Assembly: GCA_900545925.1 (NCBI GenBank)
Contig: URAZ01000012.1
Location: 17,829 to 81,828, forward strand
Direction of reading: 5' to 3'
Length of the DNA: 64,000 nucleotides
Source of the DNA: an uncultured Eubacteriales bacterium
GTDB lineage: Bacteria > Bacillota > Clostridia > Oscillospirales > Oscillospiraceae
Shown: one piece after another, positions 36,659-44,383 of the stretch
How the letters are laid out: the number at the start of each line of letters is the position of its first letter
Numbering within the stretch: position 1 is the stretch's first letter
Made by a program: the position numbers and the translations under genes
The notes under the pieces: generated by a model
Told to the model about the DNA's origin: nothing
Seen by the model: the letters and a program-made list of their open reading frames with translations, nothing else
The model's database searches: none

Positions 36659-38617
36659 ATGGAACAGGAAAACAGGAATCAGCAGAACGCGGCTCCGCAG
36701 GTAAGCATCGGCGACCAGATCAAGGTTCGCCGTGAAAAACTCGCGCAGCTGCAGGCAGAGGGCATGGACCCGTTTGCCATCACCCGCTTCGTCAGCACCA
36801 CGACCGCGCAGGAGATCAAAGATCATTTTGACGAGATGGAAGGCAAGCCCGTCTCTATCGCGGGCCGGCTCATGTCCAAGCGCGGCATGGGCAAGGTGTC
36901 CTTCTGCGATCTGCAGGACAAAACAGGCCGCATCCAGCTTTACGCCCGCAAGGACGAGATGGACGAGGCCGAGTATAACCGCTTCAAGAAATACGACATC
37001 GGAGATATCGTCGGCGTCGAGGGTGAAATCTTCCGTACGCAGCGCGGCGAAATGTCTGTGCGCGCAAAGAAAATCACGCTGCTGTCCAAGTCCCTGCTGC
37101 CGTTGCCCGAGAAATTCCACGGACTGACCGACAAGGAAACACGCTATCGTCAGCGCTATGTTGACCTGATCGTGAACCCTGAGGTCAAGCGGAATTTTAT
37201 TATCCGTTCGCAGTTCATCAAGCATCTGCGGGACTATCTGGATAATATGGGCTATATCGAGGTTGAAACGCCCGTTCTCAATACCATCGCCGGCGGTGCG
37301 GCAGCGCGTCCGTTCATCACGCACCACAATACGCTCGACATCGATATGTATATGCGTATTGCGACTGAACTGCCGCTGAAGCGCCTGATCGTCGGCGGCA
37401 TGGATCGCGTGTATGAGGTCGGCCGCATCTTCCGCAACGAGGGCATGGATCCCAAGCACAACCCCGAATTCACCACGGTTGAACTCTATCAGGCCTACGC
37501 CGATTTCCACGACATGATGGACATCGCCGAGGGCGTTTACACCACGTTTGCCCAGAAATATCTCGGAACCTATGAACTGAACTGGATGGGCGAAACGATC
37601 GATCTGACCCCCGGCTGGCCGCGGCTGACGATGGTAGATGCCGTCAAGCAGTATGTCGGCGTTGATTTTGGTACGATCACCGACGATGCAGAGGCTGTTG
37701 CGGCAGCGAAAGCGGTCGGCGTCGAACTGGCGGAGGCCGCCGAAAAGACATGGGGCAACGCGCTTTACGCCTGCTTCGACCAGAAGGTCGAGGAGCATCT
37801 GGTGCAGCCGACCTTTATCACGATGTACCCGGTCGAGGTCAGCCCGCTGACCAAGCGCAGCCCAGAAGACCCGCGCCTGACCGAGCGGTTTGAGTTCTTC
37901 ATCTGCCGCAGCGAGATGGGCAATGCCTATTCCGAACTGAACGACCCGATCGACCAGCGCGAACGCTTCATGAAGCAGGTCGAGCAGCGCGAACGCGGCG
38001 ACGACGAGACGGAAATGCTCGACGAGGATTTCCTCACCGCTCTCGAATACGGCATGCCCCCCACAGGCGGCATGGGCATGGGCATCGACCGCGCCGTCAT
38101 GCTCTTCACCGGCGCAGACACCATCCGCGACGTCATCCTGTTCCCGACAATGAAGCCGTTGGACTCTGACAAGAAGGGTTCCAAGGAAGTTTCGGCTCCT
38201 GCGGCGGCTGCTCAGGCGGCTCCGGTTGTGGAGGAAAAAATCGATTTTTCCAATGTTCAGATCGAGCCACTGTTCCAGGATCAGGTGGATTTTGACACCT
38301 TCTCCAAGAGCGATTTCCGTGCCGTGAAGGTTAAGGAATGCGAAGCCGTGAAGAAGTCCAAAAAGCTCTTAAAGTTCGTTTTGGACGACGGAACCGACAC
38401 AGATAGGGTCATTTTGAGCGGAATTCACGAGTATTATGAGCCGGAAGAGCTGGTTGGAAAGACCTGCATCGCCATTACGAACCTGCCGCCCCGCCCGATG
38501 ATGGGCATTGATTCCTGCGGTATGCTCATCTCTGCCGTGCATCACGAAAACGGCGAAGAAAAGTTGCATTTGCTGATGGTCGATCCTCACATTCCGGCAG
38601 GCGCAAAGCTCTATTGA
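36659..38617 (+). CDS. lysS: Lysyl-tRNA synthetase (class II) with C-terminal tRNA-binding OB domain
   Basis: The 652-residue enzyme has an N-terminal anticodon-binding OB fold (about 60-150) and a class II core with ARPFITHHN, RIFRNEGMDPKHNPEF and TGGMGMGIDRAV. An Ala-rich linker near 510-530 leads to a Trbp111/MetRS-beta-like OB domain (FSKSDFRAVKVKECE, ITNLPPRPMMGIDSCGMLISA). Clostridia often carry this extra domain. The DNA at the linker (38142-38205) is repeated at 40839-40902 ahead of a second, broken lysS 3' end, so the last 140 codons may have been replaced. Confidence 0.95.
   Translation: MEQENRNQQNAAPQVSIGDQIKVRREKLAQLQAEGMDPFAITRFVSTTTAQEIKDHFDEMEGKPVSIAGRLMSKRGMGKVSFCDLQDKTGRIQLYARKDEMDEAEYNRFKKYDIGDIVGVEGEIFRTQRGEMSVRAKKITLLSKSLLPLPEKFHGLTDKETRYRQRYVDLIVNPEVKRNFIIRSQFIKHLRDYLDNMGYIEVETPVLNTIAGGAAARPFITHHNTLDIDMYMRIATELPLKRLIVGGMDRVYEVGRIFRNEGMDPKHNPEFTTVELYQAYADFHDMMDIAEGVYTTFAQKYLGTYELNWMGETIDLTPGWPRLTMVDAVKQYVGVDFGTITDDAEAVAAAKAVGVELAEAAEKTWGNALYACFDQKVEEHLVQPTFITMYPVEVSPLTKRSPEDPRLTERFEFFICRSEMGNAYSELNDPIDQRERFMKQVEQRERGDDETEMLDEDFLTALEYGMPPTGGMGMGIDRAVMLFTGADTIRDVILFPTMKPLDSDKKGSKEVSAPAAAAQAAPVVEEKIDFSNVQIEPLFQDQVDFDTFSKSDFRAVKVKECEAVKKSKKLLKFVLDDGTDTDRVILSGIHEYYEPEELVGKTCIAITNLPPRPMMGIDSCGMLISAVHHENGEEKLHLLMVDPHIPAGAKLY
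38142..38205 (+). repeat. Left copy of a 64-bp direct repeat in lysS
   Basis: It matches 40839-40902 at 61 of 64 positions. This copy is inside the linker region of intact lysS; the other begins a degenerate lysS 3' remnant. The pair brackets a 2.7-kb island. Confidence 0.9.
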
Positions 38618-38637
38618 TTGTCCCTAAATTGTCGGTG

Positions 38638-38680
38638 CTTACGCCACAACTTACGCCAATTTACTCCGAGCTTACGCCAA
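38638..38680 (+). repeat. ACGCCA motif cluster, left side of island
   Basis: TTACGCCA occurs three times, with one ACTCCG variant, at 10-12 bp spacing on the same strand. A matching cluster lies at 40691-40770. The clusters mark the two ends of the AT-richer segment. Confidence 0.7.
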
Positions 38681-38692
38681 AAATGCGTTTGA

Positions 38693-38929
38693 AATTCTGC
38701 GATTGCAGACAAGTTCCGATATGAGGATGTGTGTAAAGAGGTAATGGGTGCAAAGCAGAAAGCGCAGCTGCGGCGAATGGTGGACTTCAAGTTCACTCGT
38801 CATCCTTCCCTCAATTTGCCGGAGCAGCGGTTGACAGCCATTGAAAAACAACTTGGAGAGCGTACAAGAGAGCTGCTCTCCATTCCGGTTCAGAGAAGTA
38901 CAAAGCGCAAAAGCGAGCTGGAAAGATGA
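38693..38929 (+). pseudogene. Gene fragment at left end of island
   Basis: An open frame of 78 codons without a good start reads from NSAIADKFRYEDV through MVDFKFTRHPSLNLPEQRL to TKRKSELER. It looks like an internal or C-terminal piece of a larger basic protein. No ribosome site is present. It is followed by a CTGCGGTATGGG inverted repeat (38936-38965) without U run. Origin unknown, perhaps a mobile-element protein. Confidence 0.4.
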
Positions 38930-39013
38930 TCCGTCTGCGGTATGGGAGCAACCCCATACCGCAGATACTTATCAGCCGCCCATACAGACCGGTATGAGAT
39001 TCCCGTAAAAATT

Positions 39014-39082
39014 ACCACCTATGTTCCTAAAACAACCACCTATCGAGAATCGGTAGAAATCGGTTCTCGATTTTCCTATACT
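39014..39082 (+). promoter_or_regulatory. LytTR-type operator and promoter
   Basis: ACCACCTAT occurs twice as a direct repeat (39014-39022 and 39035-39043), exactly 21 bp apart, the geometry of LytTR-domain sites. The second copy lies 10 bp before a weak -35 (TAGAAA), with TATACT at 39077-39082 and 17-bp spacing. This suggests activator-dependent autoregulation of the LytTR gene. Confidence 0.6.
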
Positions 39083-39107
39083 GTAACCGTAGCGAGGAGG
39101 TGAACCG

Positions 39108-39548
39108 ATGCAAATTGAAATCAAGATAGACGAAAAATGCAAAGAGCCAAAAATCATCGTGATGACGGACAAAATGACCGATGAAGTCAATGCAATCATA
39201 AAAAGATTGTCAGACGAGCAACCGCAGGTCATTGCCGGATTCAGGGAGGATGTGGTCGAGGTTCTGGAACCGTCTGAGATCTACCGTGTTTTTGCCGAAT
39301 CAGGTAAGGTGTTTGCCGAGACAAATCACGGCGAGTATGCGCTCCGCCTGAGGCTATACGAGGCGGAACAACGGCTTGACAGCAAGACTTTTGTCCGAAT
39401 ATCAAGCTCGGATATTATCAATCTGAAAAAGGTCAAGAGCTTTGATTTGAGCTTTGTCGGGACAATTTGCATCACGCTTTCAAACGGTACGGTTACTTAT
39501 GTTTCACGGCGATCCGTCGCCAAAATCAAACAACTGTTAGGAATGTGA
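39108..39548 (+). CDS. LytTR-domain transcriptional regulator
   Basis: This 146-residue protein has an N-terminal region of about 45 residues without receiver signature and a LytTR DNA-binding domain. The domain shows EVLEPSEIYRVFAESGKVFA, FVRISSSDIINLKKV and VTYVSRRSVAKIKQLL. GAGGAGG precedes ATG 39108. The next gene is a DUF3021 membrane protein, the standard partner in Firmicutes LytTR/DUF3021 systems, where the membrane protein is thought to restrain the regulator. Confidence 0.92.
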   Translation: MQIEIKIDEKCKEPKIIVMTDKMTDEVNAIIKRLSDEQPQVIAGFREDVVEVLEPSEIYRVFAESGKVFAETNHGEYALRLRLYEAEQRLDSKTFVRISSSDIINLKKVKSFDLSFVGTICITLSNGTVTYVSRRSVAKIKQLLGM

Positions 39549-39558
39549 GGTGGCAGAA

Positions 39559-40023
39559 ATGAAGAAAAAACTGATTGGACGAGGACTAATTGGTTTCCCT
39601 GTTGGCATTGCAATCGGATATGTCATTACGGTGATTATCTCAATCTGCATTGGGGATGGCTTTTTCTATCCGGTCACTCCGGAGCTTGTGAATAAAATGG
39701 GGAACGAATTAAATGCGGTTCTCATTCAAACCGGTCTGAGCGGAATAATGGGCACAGGCTTTGCAATGGCTTCGGTTATTTGGGAGATCGATTCGTGGAG
39801 TCTTGCAAAGCAAAGCGGGATTTACTTCGCAATTGCTTGCGTGATTATGTTCCCTATCTCTTATTTTGCCAACTGGATGCCCCATTCGACCGCTGGAATT
39901 CTGTCTTATGTAGGCATATTCGTAGCGATCTTCCTCGCTGCTTGGGTAACTCAGTATTCTGTGTGGAAGAGGAAGATCAAAAAAATGAACGAAGGCCTTA
40001 AGGATAATAACGATATGAATTGA
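39559..40023 (+). CDS. DUF3021 family membrane protein
   Basis: This 154-residue protein has four hydrophobic helices, with GRGLIGFPVGIAIGYVITVI first and WEIDSWSLAKQ between the second and third. ATG 39559 is preferred to an upstream GTG because GAGGTG lies six bases before it. Starting 10 bp after the LytTR stop, it is almost certainly co-translated and probably acts as an anti-activator. Confidence 0.88.
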   Translation: MKKKLIGRGLIGFPVGIAIGYVITVIISICIGDGFFYPVTPELVNKMGNELNAVLIQTGLSGIMGTGFAMASVIWEIDSWSLAKQSGIYFAIACVIMFPISYFANWMPHSTAGILSYVGIFVAIFLAAWVTQYSVWKRKIKKMNEGLKDNNDMN

Positions 40024-40076
40024 TCCCGCCGCTCTGCATCCTGCGCCTTGTTTTAACAACAGAATAAACCACACAC

Positions 40077-40122
40077 ATAGCCGCTTGGTTTTCAAAAGAA
40101 ATCAGGCGGCTATTTCTATTTT
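40077..40122 (+). terminator. Terminator after the LytTR/DUF3021 pair
   Basis: ATAGCCGC (40077-40084) pairs with GCGGCTAT (40106-40113), followed by TTCTATTTTG. Confidence 0.8.
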
Positions 40123-40138
40123 GAAGGAGGTGTTCGCT

Positions 40139-40252
40139 ATGAACGAAACAGATTACAACGCTCGCCTTTATGAGAAAATGAAAGCCGAGCAGGACAAATA
40201 TCGGGACTGGCTTGTGCGTCAGGAGCCGTCCGAAATCCTCAACCACACCTAA
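40139..40252 (+). pseudogene. Truncated DUF3848-like gene
   Basis: AAGGAGG leads an open frame of 37 codons, MNETDYNARLYEKMKAEQ through LVRQEPSEILNHT, then stop. This matches the N-terminus of DUF3848 proteins common on Clostridia conjugative elements, which normally continue for about 80-100 residues. The break indicates decay of a mobile-element cargo gene. Confidence 0.55.
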
Positions 40253-40371
40253 TGATGTATGGAGCACAGAACGGCATTACGGTCAAAAGCAATAGCGACT
40301 CGGAGCTTGGAATGTGACTTGTTGCATACCTCCCTGAATTACATTGTGCGGTCGATATTGCCGGAGCAACC

Positions 40372-40608
40372 GTGACGGAGAAAAGAGAGCAAAGCGTGAA
40401 AGCCCACATTTGTCAAAGTAACCGGCTGGGTTACTACCTTATTAAAAGAACTGCGGATACTTCGCAAATGGCAGCGGAAATCAAAACGCTATTTATCCGC
40501 AATCATATCTATCTCCATACGGATTCCGAGAAAGATGTTCAAGTGCTTCGAGAGAGATTTTTAGAATGGAAAAATCGAAATGCTTGTAAACTGAACGGAA
40601 AATATTGA
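40372..40608 (+). CDS. Small hypothetical protein or gene remnant
   Basis: The open frame of 78 codons begins with GTG (VTEKREQSVKAHICQ) and ends WKNRNACKLNGKY, without a clear ribosome site. It is basic, soluble and unrelated to its neighbours. It may be a remnant of the same mobile segment. A strong terminator follows. Confidence 0.35.
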   Translation: MTEKREQSVKAHICQSNRLGYYLIKRTADTSQMAAEIKTLFIRNHIYLHTDSEKDVQVLRERFLEWKNRNACKLNGKY

Positions 40609-40617
40609 GTTTCGTTA

Positions 40618-40675
40618 AGCCGTGTGTTATACTGTTTAAGTGGTTAGTTTCAGTATAGCACACGGCTCGTTTTCA
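40618..40675 (+). terminator. Long stem terminator
   Basis: AGCCGTGTGTTATACTG (40618-40634) pairs with CAGTATAGCACACGGCT (40651-40667) apart from one position, followed by CGTTTTC. Confidence 0.75.
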
Positions 40676-40690
40676 AAAAAATGAAGCCAC

Positions 40691-40770
40691 CTTACGCCAG
40701 CTTACTCCACGGCTTACGCCATTAGATTTTCCGCTATCTGAATTAGGCGTAACTGAGCTTACCCCAGCTT
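40691..40770 (+). repeat. ACGCCA motif cluster, right side of island
   Basis: CTTACGCCA, CTTACTCCA and CTTACGCCA follow each other at 10-12 bp, then an inverted GCGTAA and CTTACCCCA. Same motif and phasing as at 38638-38680. Confidence 0.7.
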
Positions 40771-40838
40771 CAAACGAGTAGATGCCGGTCTGGACTTATA
40801 GACGCTAAGCGGAGCTTATCTAAGGCTGGTCACGAAAA

Positions 40839-40902
40839 TCCCGACAATGAAGCCGTTGGACTCTGACAAGAAGGTCTCCAAGGAAGTTTCGACTCCTGCG
40901 GC
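40839..40902 (+). repeat. Right copy of the 64-bp lysS direct repeat
   Basis: Mismatches to 38142-38205 fall at only three positions. It begins the degenerate lysS 3' remnant. Confidence 0.9.
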
Positions 40903-40998
40903 ATGCTGATCTCGGCGGTTCACCACGAGGAGGGCGTGGAAAAGCTTCATCTTCTGATGCTCGATCCGCATATCCCCGCGGGCGCAAAAATGTATTAA
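40839..40998 (+). pseudogene. Remnant 3' end of an older lysS copy
   Basis: It starts with the 64-bp repeat of the lysS linker region, then jumps at TCCTGCGG to the codons for the last 32 residues (MLISAVHHEEG to PAGAKMY, stop). About 320 bp are missing between two TCCTGCGG sites present in intact lysS. The protein end is close to that of lysS but the DNA differs at many third positions. It is followed directly by the terminator one would expect behind lysS. Confidence 0.88.
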
Positions 40999-41021
40999 AT
41001 TCTGAGTTTACTCCGCATCAA

Positions 41022-41074
41022 AAGAAACATCGCCCCGCGTTCCGGTTCGGAACGCGGGGCGATGTTTCTTTTTG
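41022..41074. terminator. Bidirectional terminator between lysS remnant and argS
   Basis: Long stem AACATCGCCCCGCGTTCC with T-rich flanks on both strands (TTTCTTTTTG on plus, TTTCTTTTG on minus). Confidence 0.9.
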
Positions 41075-42832
41075 TTACATTCTTTCCGGTGCGGAGAAGC
41101 CGAGCAGATCAATGCACGTCTCCAGAACGCCCCGTGTCAGATCGATGAGCGCGGCATAGCTGGCCTGTTTGGCTGCGTCCGGCTCAGTCAGGATCTTGAC
41201 ATCGTGATAGAACTTATTTGCCGCTGTCGCCAACTCGTAGATATACGCACAGATGGCGTTCGGCGCGGAATCGCGGTAGGCCGTCCAGAGTGCGTCGGCC
41301 ATACGGCTGAGCACCAGCATCAGCTGCTTCTGCTCCGCACTTTCCGGCGGCAGCAGCTGCGCACCCGAGACAGGCTTGCCGTATTTGGCAAGAATGGACT
41401 TGATGCGCACGATGGTGTAGAGAATATACGGGCCGGTGTTGCCCTCGAACGACGAAAAGCGGTCGAGATCGAACACATAATCCTTCGTCGGCATGTTGCT
41501 GAGATCGCCGTATTTGAGTGCCGCCATGGCGATGCACTTGGCCGTCTGCGACAGTTCTTCATCGGAAACCGTCTGGTTCTCCTTGATCTTATTGGTCACA
41601 TAGTCCGTCACATCTGCAATCAGCGTTTCCAACCGCATGACGCCGCCCGCGCGGGTCTTGAAAGGCTTGCCGTCTTTGCCGTTCATCGTGCCGAAGCCGA
41701 TATGCCCAAGCTGCGTATCCGCGCCAACGAGTCCGGCCTTTTTTGCCACGCGGAAGACCTGCTCAAAATGCAGATTCTGCCGCTTATCGGTCAGATACAT
41801 GTATTTCTGCGGGTGATAATCCTGTTCACGCTGAACAATAGTAGCGAGATCGGTTGTGGCATAGAGCGTCGCGCCGTCGGACTTGACGAGAATGCAGGGC
41901 GGAACCTCCTTTGCGTCCGTCTCCTCCTGCACCGGCACGACCAGCGCACCCTCGGACTCCACGCAGAGGCCCTTGGACTTGACCGTCTCGAGCATCTGCG
42001 GGATGTATTTCTGCGCGTCGCTTTCGCCGAGCCATACGTCGAAGCTGACGCCGAGATTATCATAGTTGCGTTTGAGATCTTCAACGGACACGCGCAGAAT
42101 GTGCTGCCAGAGCGCACGTTCCCCCCGTTCACCATGCTGGAGGCGGAACGTCTCCTCATGCGCGCGGGCCGCAAAGGCTTCGTCCTCCTTGCTGCGGGCG
42201 CTGGCTGCCGGATAGATGCGCTCAAGTTCCGAGATTGTAAACGGCGCTTCGGCTGGATATTCGCCGGTATAGTCCGGGTTGAAGTACGGAAGCCCCGGCT
42301 TTTCATCCTGAAGCTGCGCCATGATGAGCCCCATCTGCAAGCCCCAGTCGCCCAGATGGATATCGCCGATCACATGATTGCCGAAAAACCGGTAAATACG
42401 CTTGAGTGATTCGCCGATGATGGCGCTGCGCAGGTGTCCGACGTGCAGGGGCTTTGCGACGTTCGGCCCGCCGTAGTCCAGAACGATGGTGCAGGCAGCA
42501 GGATCGTCCTGCGCGCCGTAGTGCGGGGCCTGCGCCATTTCGCGCAGATAGGAAGCCAGATAGTCTTCGGAAATCTTCAGATTCAAAAAGCCAGGCATGA
42601 CGGCCTCGGCGCTGGAAAACAACTCATTTTCGCCCAGCGCGTCCAGAACCGCATTTGCGATCTGGATGGGAGCCTTATGATACTGCTTTGCCGCTGCCAA
42701 CGCACCGTTGCACTGGTATTCACAGAGATCCGGGCGGTTGGAAAGCGTCGCTTTACCATAGGCCGCGTCAAACCCAGCCCGCTCAAATGCACCTGCCAGC
42801 TGCTCGGAGATCAGATCGATCAAAAATTTCAT
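41075..42832 (-). CDS. argS: Arginyl-tRNA synthetase
   Basis: The 585-residue class I enzyme has the HIGH motif as HVGH (130-133, in AKPLHVGHLRSAIIG). An N-terminal Add-1 domain and a C-terminal anticodon-binding helical domain ending in the usual Met (SAPERM) are present. ATG 42832 is chosen over an upstream GTG since AAAGGGTGA precedes it. It attaches arginine to tRNA-Arg. Confidence 0.95.
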   Translation of the reverse strand: MKFLIDLISEQLAGAFERAGFDAAYGKATLSNRPDLCEYQCNGALAAAKQYHKAPIQIANAVLDALGENELFSSAEAVMPGFLNLKISEDYLASYLREMAQAPHYGAQDDPAACTIVLDYGGPNVAKPLHVGHLRSAIIGESLKRIYRFFGNHVIGDIHLGDWGLQMGLIMAQLQDEKPGLPYFNPDYTGEYPAEAPFTISELERIYPAASARSKEDEAFAARAHEETFRLQHGERGERALWQHILRVSVEDLKRNYDNLGVSFDVWLGESDAQKYIPQMLETVKSKGLCVESEGALVVPVQEETDAKEVPPCILVKSDGATLYATTDLATIVQREQDYHPQKYMYLTDKRQNLHFEQVFRVAKKAGLVGADTQLGHIGFGTMNGKDGKPFKTRAGGVMRLETLIADVTDYVTNKIKENQTVSDEELSQTAKCIAMAALKYGDLSNMPTKDYVFDLDRFSSFEGNTGPYILYTIVRIKSILAKYGKPVSGAQLLPPESAEQKQLMLVLSRMADALWTAYRDSAPNAICAYIYELATAANKFYHDVKILTEPDAAKQASYAALIDLTRGVLETCIDLLGFSAPERM

Positions 42833-42866
42833 GCGTGTCACCCTTTATCCTGTCATAATCTTTTAT

Positions 42867-42895
42867 ATTATAACAGAACCCATCGCGGTTGTACA
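42867..42895 (-). promoter_or_regulatory. argS promoter
   Basis: TGTACA (42890-42895), a 17-bp spacer and TATAAT (42867-42872) on the minus strand. Confidence 0.7.
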
Positions 42896-42989
42896 GAGAA
42901 AAAAGAAAAGCCGCGCAGCAACAAAGCATCGTTTGGAGCACTCCAAAATATGCGCAGCACCCTGTAGGGAGAAGCCTTGTGGGGACAGC

Positions 42990-43472
42990 TCAGCCGTGGC
43001 CTTCGGCGGCTAGCATGTGCATGGCGTGTTCAAGCGCACCGAGAACGGCGGAGAGATTCTCCCGCGCAGCCTTTTCTGAACCGGGAAGATTCAGGATCAG
43101 ACTGCTGCCGCGCGTTCCGGCTACAGCGCGCGAAAGCATGGCGCGGGGCGTGGCTTTCAGACCCTCGACCCACATGGCGACCGGAATAGCGCGGATCTCG
43201 CGGTCGAGCACAGCAAGCGTCGCCTCCGGGGTCACGTCGCGCGGGGAAAGCCCGGTGCCGCCGGTGGTCACGATAAGGCCGATCTTTTTTTCGTCCGCGC
43301 ACGCACGAAGTTCCGCGCTGATCTGCTCCGCCTCATCCGGGAGCATGGCGGTATGCACGACAGAAAAACCCATCCCTTCCAGCATCGCGCAAACGGCGGG
43401 GCCACTGGTATCCTGCCGAAGTCCCTGGCTGCCAAGGTCGCTGACGGTAATGACTGCTGCTGTGTAACTCAT
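42990..43472 (-). CDS. Molybdopterin adenylyltransferase (MogA/MoaB family)
   Basis: This 160-residue protein has the molybdopterin-binding signature VTTGGTGLSPRDVTPEAT and the C-terminal GSSLILNLPGSEKAARENL. It activates molybdopterin with ATP before molybdenum insertion. Its ATG overlaps the end of the IclR gene. With the molybdate-transport remnants nearby it forms a molybdenum-cofactor locus. Confidence 0.92.
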   Translation of the reverse strand: MSYTAAVITVSDLGSQGLRQDTSGPAVCAMLEGMGFSVVHTAMLPDEAEQISAELRACADEKKIGLIVTTGGTGLSPRDVTPEATLAVLDREIRAIPVAMWVEGLKATPRAMLSRAVAGTRGSSLILNLPGSEKAARENLSAVLGALEHAMHMLAAEGHG

Positions 43473-44248
43473 ATCGGTTCCTCCTGCTTTTGATAGCCCA
43501 GCGCCGTCGAAATCATGCGGGCAGTGTCCTGCACGCAGTTGACGGCGACCTGAAATTCGTCTGAATGGACACTGCGGAACATGCCGATCACGCCGACAGT
43601 ATACCGCACCTCACCCTCGACAGTATAGACCGGCGCAGAAATGGAGCGCAGGCCGATCTTATACTCGCCATTTTCAATCGCGTAGCCGTTTGCACGGCAC
43701 GCATCCAGTTCCTGCATCAGTTTCTGCACATCCGTCACGGTATACGGCGTAAAAGGCGCCAGCGAGAGACGCCGGAGCAGGCACTCAGCCTCCTGCGGCG
43801 GGCGGCTTGCCAGAAAGACCTTCCCCTGTGAGGTGCAGTAAATGGGAAGCCGCGCACCAACATCGGAGACAATGCGAAGCTTGTCCCGCGCCTCGACCTG
43901 ATCGAGCGTGATGACAGACGTGCCTTCACAGATTGACAGCATCACGGACGCATTGGCCTGCTGTGCCAGCAGTTCCATATAGGGCCGCGCCACGATCGAA
44001 ATGTCCCACGAACGTTCCACCTGACGTCCAAATTCAAACAGCCGCAGGCCAAGCGCATATTTCCCATCCGCCGTCTGTGTCACAACGTCGTAGGCACGCA
44101 TTGTGGCAAGCAGGCCAAACACGGTACTTTTGGGATAGCCGCTCTTTTGTACCAGTTCCGTCAGCGGCATAGGCTTTGCCGCCTGATTGAGCAGCTGCAG
44201 CAGTTCCATCGCCTTGGCGACAGACAGAATGATGTTTCCATCCAGCAT
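43469..44248 (-). CDS. IclR-family transcriptional regulator
   Basis: This 259-residue regulator has an N-terminal winged helix (VAKAMELLQLLNQ, MPLTELVQKSGYPKSTVFGLLATM) and a C-terminal effector domain (GARLPIYCTSQGKVFLA, GYAIENGEYKIGLRSISAPV). ATG 44248 follows AAAGGAC. It is divergent from the molybdate-transport genes and overlaps mogA by four bases, so it may control this locus. Ligand unknown. Confidence 0.9.
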   Translation of the reverse strand: MLDGNIILSVAKAMELLQLLNQAAKPMPLTELVQKSGYPKSTVFGLLATMRAYDVVTQTADGKYALGLRLFEFGRQVERSWDISIVARPYMELLAQQANASVMLSICEGTSVITLDQVEARDKLRIVSDVGARLPIYCTSQGKVFLASRPPQEAECLLRRLSLAPFTPYTVTDVQKLMQELDACRANGYAIENGEYKIGLRSISAPVYTVEGEVRYTVGVIGMFRSVHSDEFQVAVNCVQDTARMISTALGYQKQEEPI

Positions 44249-44353
44249 GTCAGATCGTCCTTTCTTTTCTTGTCTATCATACCGTGTTCGTTGTTCTTCG
44301 TCAAGAACATCCGATAAGGCCGACAGAAAATCCGACAATATCGGACAGTGGGT

Positions 44354-44383
44354 TTGAATTGGCACATGCCGAAATGATAAAAT
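44354..44383 (+). promoter_or_regulatory. Promoter of the molybdate locus
   Basis: TTGAAT (44354-44359), an 18-bp spacer and TAAAAT (44378-44383). It overlaps the only in-frame ATG of the fused gene, so that ATG may not be transcribed and a non-ATG start downstream is possible. Confidence 0.55.

Noticed and set aside
38936..38965. CTGCGGTATGGG inverted repeat as a terminator
   Set aside because: The stem is good but no U run follows on either strand; left as an unexplained hairpin.
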